From assembly GCA_902605135.1 (NCBI GenBank), contig CACLBK010000006.1:1-47974 (forward strand): DNA of 47,974 nucleotides. Reading direction: 5' to 3'. Numbering within the stretch: position 1 is the first letter of the stretch; the number at the start of each line of letters is the position of its first letter. The stretch comes from an uncultured Alphaproteobacteria bacterium (GTDB lineage Bacteria > Pseudomonadota > Alphaproteobacteria > HIMB59 > GCA-002718135). The notes under the pieces were generated by a model. The model made no database searches and was not told the origin of the DNA. It saw only the letters and a list, made by a program, of their open reading frames with translations. Both the position numbers and the translations under genes were made by a program. Of this stretch, positions 45,741 through 47,974 are shown in pieces.

Positions 45741-46930
45741 TTAAGATTTTTAAAAATATTATTGTAAAAATCTTTTTTAATATTCTTATCAGCATCTAAA
45801 ATTTGCATCATTAAAACGGCTGATAAATTATTTTTTGAATCTGCTAGAAAGTATGTAGCGGCATATCCTGACCATCCAAATTCTCCAATTGGACCAAACT
45901 TATTTTGAGAGGTATTATTCATTAAAACTCTAAATCCTAACCCCCATCCATATCCATCTAGATCATTTTCATAATCTTCATCTTTGTTTGTATTAATTGA
46001 TGTAATTTCAATTGGAAATAAATCTTTATTTAAAGAATTATTTCGCATTAATTCTAAACTTTGAGAATTTATAAGCTCTTTTCCATTTTTATTTTTACCA
46101 TTGATAAGCATTGTTGCAAATTTTTCATAATCTTCAGCTGTAGAGTACAAACCGTGACCTCCTCTGGAATAATTTTTATTATTTGTGGGATACCCATATA
46201 ATATTAATTTTCTTTTATCATAATTTAAATTAGTTAGTTTTAATTTATCACTATTATATTCAAATGTTTCTACCAATTTTTTATTATTATTTTCATCAAT
46301 ATAGAAACTTGTATTCTTCATTTCTAAGGGTACGAAGATATTTTCTGTGATAATATCTTGAATCCTATCTTTTGTTACAACTTCAATAATTCTAGCTAAA
46401 ACATCTATAGATATAGAATAATGCCATTTTAAACCAGGTTCATATAACAGAGGTAATTCAGAAATTTTACTAATCTCTTCCTCCAAGCTTGAAGATGATG
46501 AATGAAATAAATGTCTATCTTCATATTCTTGAGCTAAAAAATTATCGCAACTGTTATACGTAAAGCCTGCTGTATGTTGTAAAAGCTGTCTAATTGTAGG
46601 TATCTTTTCTACAGAACTTATATCATTTAACTTACTATCAATAGAATTTAGTTTATTTAAATTTTTAAAATCTGATAAGTATTTATCTATAGTATCGTCA
46701 AGAGATAAGAAATTTTTTTCAATTAATTGCATCACTGCAAACCCAATAATTGGTTTTGTCATAGACCAAATTCTATAATACGAATTTTTACTTAGCTTAT
46801 CTTGTAAATTTAAATCTCTGTAACCAATTACTTCATGATAAATATTGTTTTTATAATTTATTATCCACTCAGCACCATTACATTTTCCTGAATCAATGTG
46901 CTTTTGAAAATCTAATTTAATATTATCCAT
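45737..46930 (-). CDS. Serine hydrolase, beta-lactamase/class C penicillin-binding-protein fold
   Basis: The 397-residue product has the SxxK motif IWSMTKPIIGFAVMQL (Ser-Met-Thr-Lys) and a Tyr motif in WHYSISIDVLARIIE (YSI where YxN is usual), plus RGGHGLYSTAEDYEKFA. No signal peptide is visible, so it is probably cytoplasmic and more likely an esterase or amidase than an antibiotic-resistance enzyme. It lies between Ldh2 (7-nt gap) and EamA (overlap), suggesting it releases or processes the dehydrogenase substrate. Confidence 0.87.
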   Translation of the reverse strand: MDNIKLDFQKHIDSGKCNGAEWIINYKNNIYHEVIGYRDLNLQDKLSKNSYYRIWSMTKPIIGFAVMQLIEKNFLSLDDTIDKYLSDFKNLNKLNSIDSKLNDISSVEKIPTIRQLLQHTAGFTYNSCDNFLAQEYEDRHLFHSSSSSLEEEISKISELPLLYEPGLKWHYSISIDVLARIIEVVTKDRIQDIITENIFVPLEMKNTSFYIDENNNKKLVETFEYNSDKLKLTNLNYDKRKLILYGYPTNNKNYSRGGHGLYSTAEDYEKFATMLINGKNKNGKELINSQSLELMRNNSLNKDLFPIEITSINTNKDEDYENDLDGYGWGLGFRVLMNNTSQNKFGPIGEFGWSGYAATYFLADSKNNLSAVLMMQILDADKNIKKDFYNNIFKNLK

Positions 46931-46937
46931 AACTGGA

Positions 46938-47936
46938 TTAAATTAAACTCTTTATTTTTTCTATTAGCGCTGAATTAATTTGTCTTGGGCCTTTATCTTT
47001 CCTATTAGTATGTCTTCGTTGTCCTGGTAAACGCACACCCTCTAAGGATGTCATTTGTTCAAAAAATTTCTCGGCATGTTCATTCCAATTTTTTCCTGCA
47101 ATGAGCTCTGGAGATAAGGCCATAATAAATTCACCACCCCTTGCAGGACCTCCATCATTATTGTCTTCTTCTTTAGCTTCAAAACTAAATAAATCTCCTA
47201 CTAGACCTGCAGCTAATAACTCAATCATCATTGCTATTGCAGAACCTTTGTAGTCACCAAATGTTAAAAGGACTCCTCCATTTGCAATTTCAGATGGATT
47301 ATCAGTTTTTTCTCCATCTTTATTTAAGCCTGTTCCAAATGGAACTTTATGGCCATCACGTGCTGCAACCTGAACTTCCCCCATCGCCATTGTTGAAGTT
47401 GCCATATCATAGACTACTGGGGTATTATTTTTTCTAGGCCAAGCAAATGATATTGGATTTGTTCCAAATAGTGGTTTTTTTGCACCAGCCGGAGCTACGC
47501 TTGGTTTATAAGCTGTACAAGCAATCCCAACTAAGTTGTTTTCAGCCAATGCTTCAGTTTCGTGCCATAAGGCTGCAAAGTGATGAGTATTAGATATAGT
47601 TAAAACACCAACTCCATGTTTATTTGTCATTTTTATCAATTCAGGCAAACCAACTTTTATACCTACAGGAGCAAACCCATAATCACCTTCAACACGAATC
47701 GCATTTTGTGTAAGATAAGTATTTGTAGGTCTTGAGATTCCATTAACTTTTTTACTTTTAAGAGAAGCTACATAACCAGGAATTCGAAATAATCCATGAG
47801 AAACACTTCCATCTCTTTCAGCATGTGAAACTGTTGTTGCTACAGAATCAGCGTTGAAATGGTCACATCCATTAGTTGATAATGCTTTATATGCTAGATC
47901 ATATATATTTTCTAATTCTAATGGCGTGGTATTCAT
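46938..47936 (-). CDS. Ldh2/malate-lactate-type NAD(P)-dependent dehydrogenase
   Basis: This is a Ldh2-family oxidoreductase (332 residues), which includes malate, ureidoglycolate, sulfolactate, 2,3-diketogulonate and piperideine-2-carboxylate reductases. Typical motifs are HAERDGSVSHGLFRIPGYV, the catalytic His region SNTHHFAALWHETE, GTNPISFAWPR and VVYDMATSTMAMGEV. Substrate within the family cannot be decided. It is the first gene of the apparent operon with the serine hydrolase, EamA and xylB. The ATG lies 38 bases from the window edge, so its promoter is mostly outside. Confidence 0.9.
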   Translation of the reverse strand: MNTTPLELENIYDLAYKALSTNGCDHFNADSVATTVSHAERDGSVSHGLFRIPGYVASLKSKKVNGISRPTNTYLTQNAIRVEGDYGFAPVGIKVGLPELIKMTNKHGVGVLTISNTHHFAALWHETEALAENNLVGIACTAYKPSVAPAGAKKPLFGTNPISFAWPRKNNTPVVYDMATSTMAMGEVQVAARDGHKVPFGTGLNKDGEKTDNPSEIANGGVLLTFGDYKGSAIAMMIELLAAGLVGDLFSFEAKEEDNNDGGPARGGEFIMALSPELIAGKNWNEHAEKFFEQMTSLEGVRLPGQRRHTNRKDKGPRQINSALIEKIKSLI

Positions 47937-47974
47937 TTACTTTTATTAAATAATTAATATTATTGATTAATGGA

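Noticed and set aside
45737-46930. Antibiotic-resistance beta-lactamase
   Set aside because: There is no signal peptide, the Tyr motif is YSI rather than YxN, and the operon context is catabolic.
1-47974. CRISPR array, prophage, insertion sequence or integron
   Set aside because: No spaced direct repeats, transposase, integrase or phage structural genes were seen on either strand.

Overview
The window is AT-rich (roughly 30% GC by eye) and very tightly packed, with many 4-nt start/stop overlaps and short spacers. Gene content and order point to a streamlined marine alphaproteobacterium: the runs mutY / DUF721 / dsbA / smc and ispH-thrB-rnhA, an F0 operon split off from F1 with paired b' and b subunits, and a SAM-II/SAM-V-like riboswitch. 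An AEGEAN-169/HIMB59-like or SAR11-like relative is plausible, but that is inference; no rRNA or other decisive marker is present.

Layout. (1) 1-4052: urease operon, tail of ureD then ureA-B-C-E-F-G. (2) 4049-10410: mixed accessory stretch on both strands. It holds a small gene behind a SAM-type riboswitch and intrinsic terminator, two unknown small genes, a voltage-gated-type cation channel, an AlkB-type hydroxylase, an EamA transporter, a scar where a truncated membrane-fusion-protein gene meets a truncated inverse-autotransporter gene head-on, and a secreted HExxH metallopeptidase. (3) 10529-22265: purine block with a CBS-less IMP dehydrogenase, purE-purK, the minus-strand operon purM-purN-purF-purD-purC, and divergent purSL-purQ. 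Together these carry every step from PRPP to SAICAR; purB and purH are not here. (4) 22267-32399: housekeeping: mutY, dciA-like, dsbA-like, a short smc, atpI-B-E-F'-F, ispH, thrB, rnhA, yceI. (5) 32396-44830: polyol/sugar module: GMC oxidoreductase and SDR divergent from a SorC-type regulator, then a binding protein, two permeases, a 59-residue membrane protein, a zinc-type polyol dehydrogenase, a mannitol-dehydrogenase-family enzyme and a second GMC oxidoreductase, with xylulokinase convergent. No ABC ATPase is encoded. (6) 44880-47936: EamA transporter, serine hydrolase and Ldh2-family dehydrogenase, apparently co-transcribed with xylulokinase.

The most notable signals are regulatory. At 4327-4421 (minus) a SAM aptamer-like pseudoknot leads into a terminator directly upstream of an unrecognised 86-residue gene. 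At 37384-37415 a terminator hairpin between binding protein and permease carries the Shine-Dalgarno sequence in its stem and an ATG in its loop. A near-perfect 33-bp palindrome lies upstream of the binding protein. No tRNA, rRNA, insertion sequence, prophage or CRISPR array was seen.
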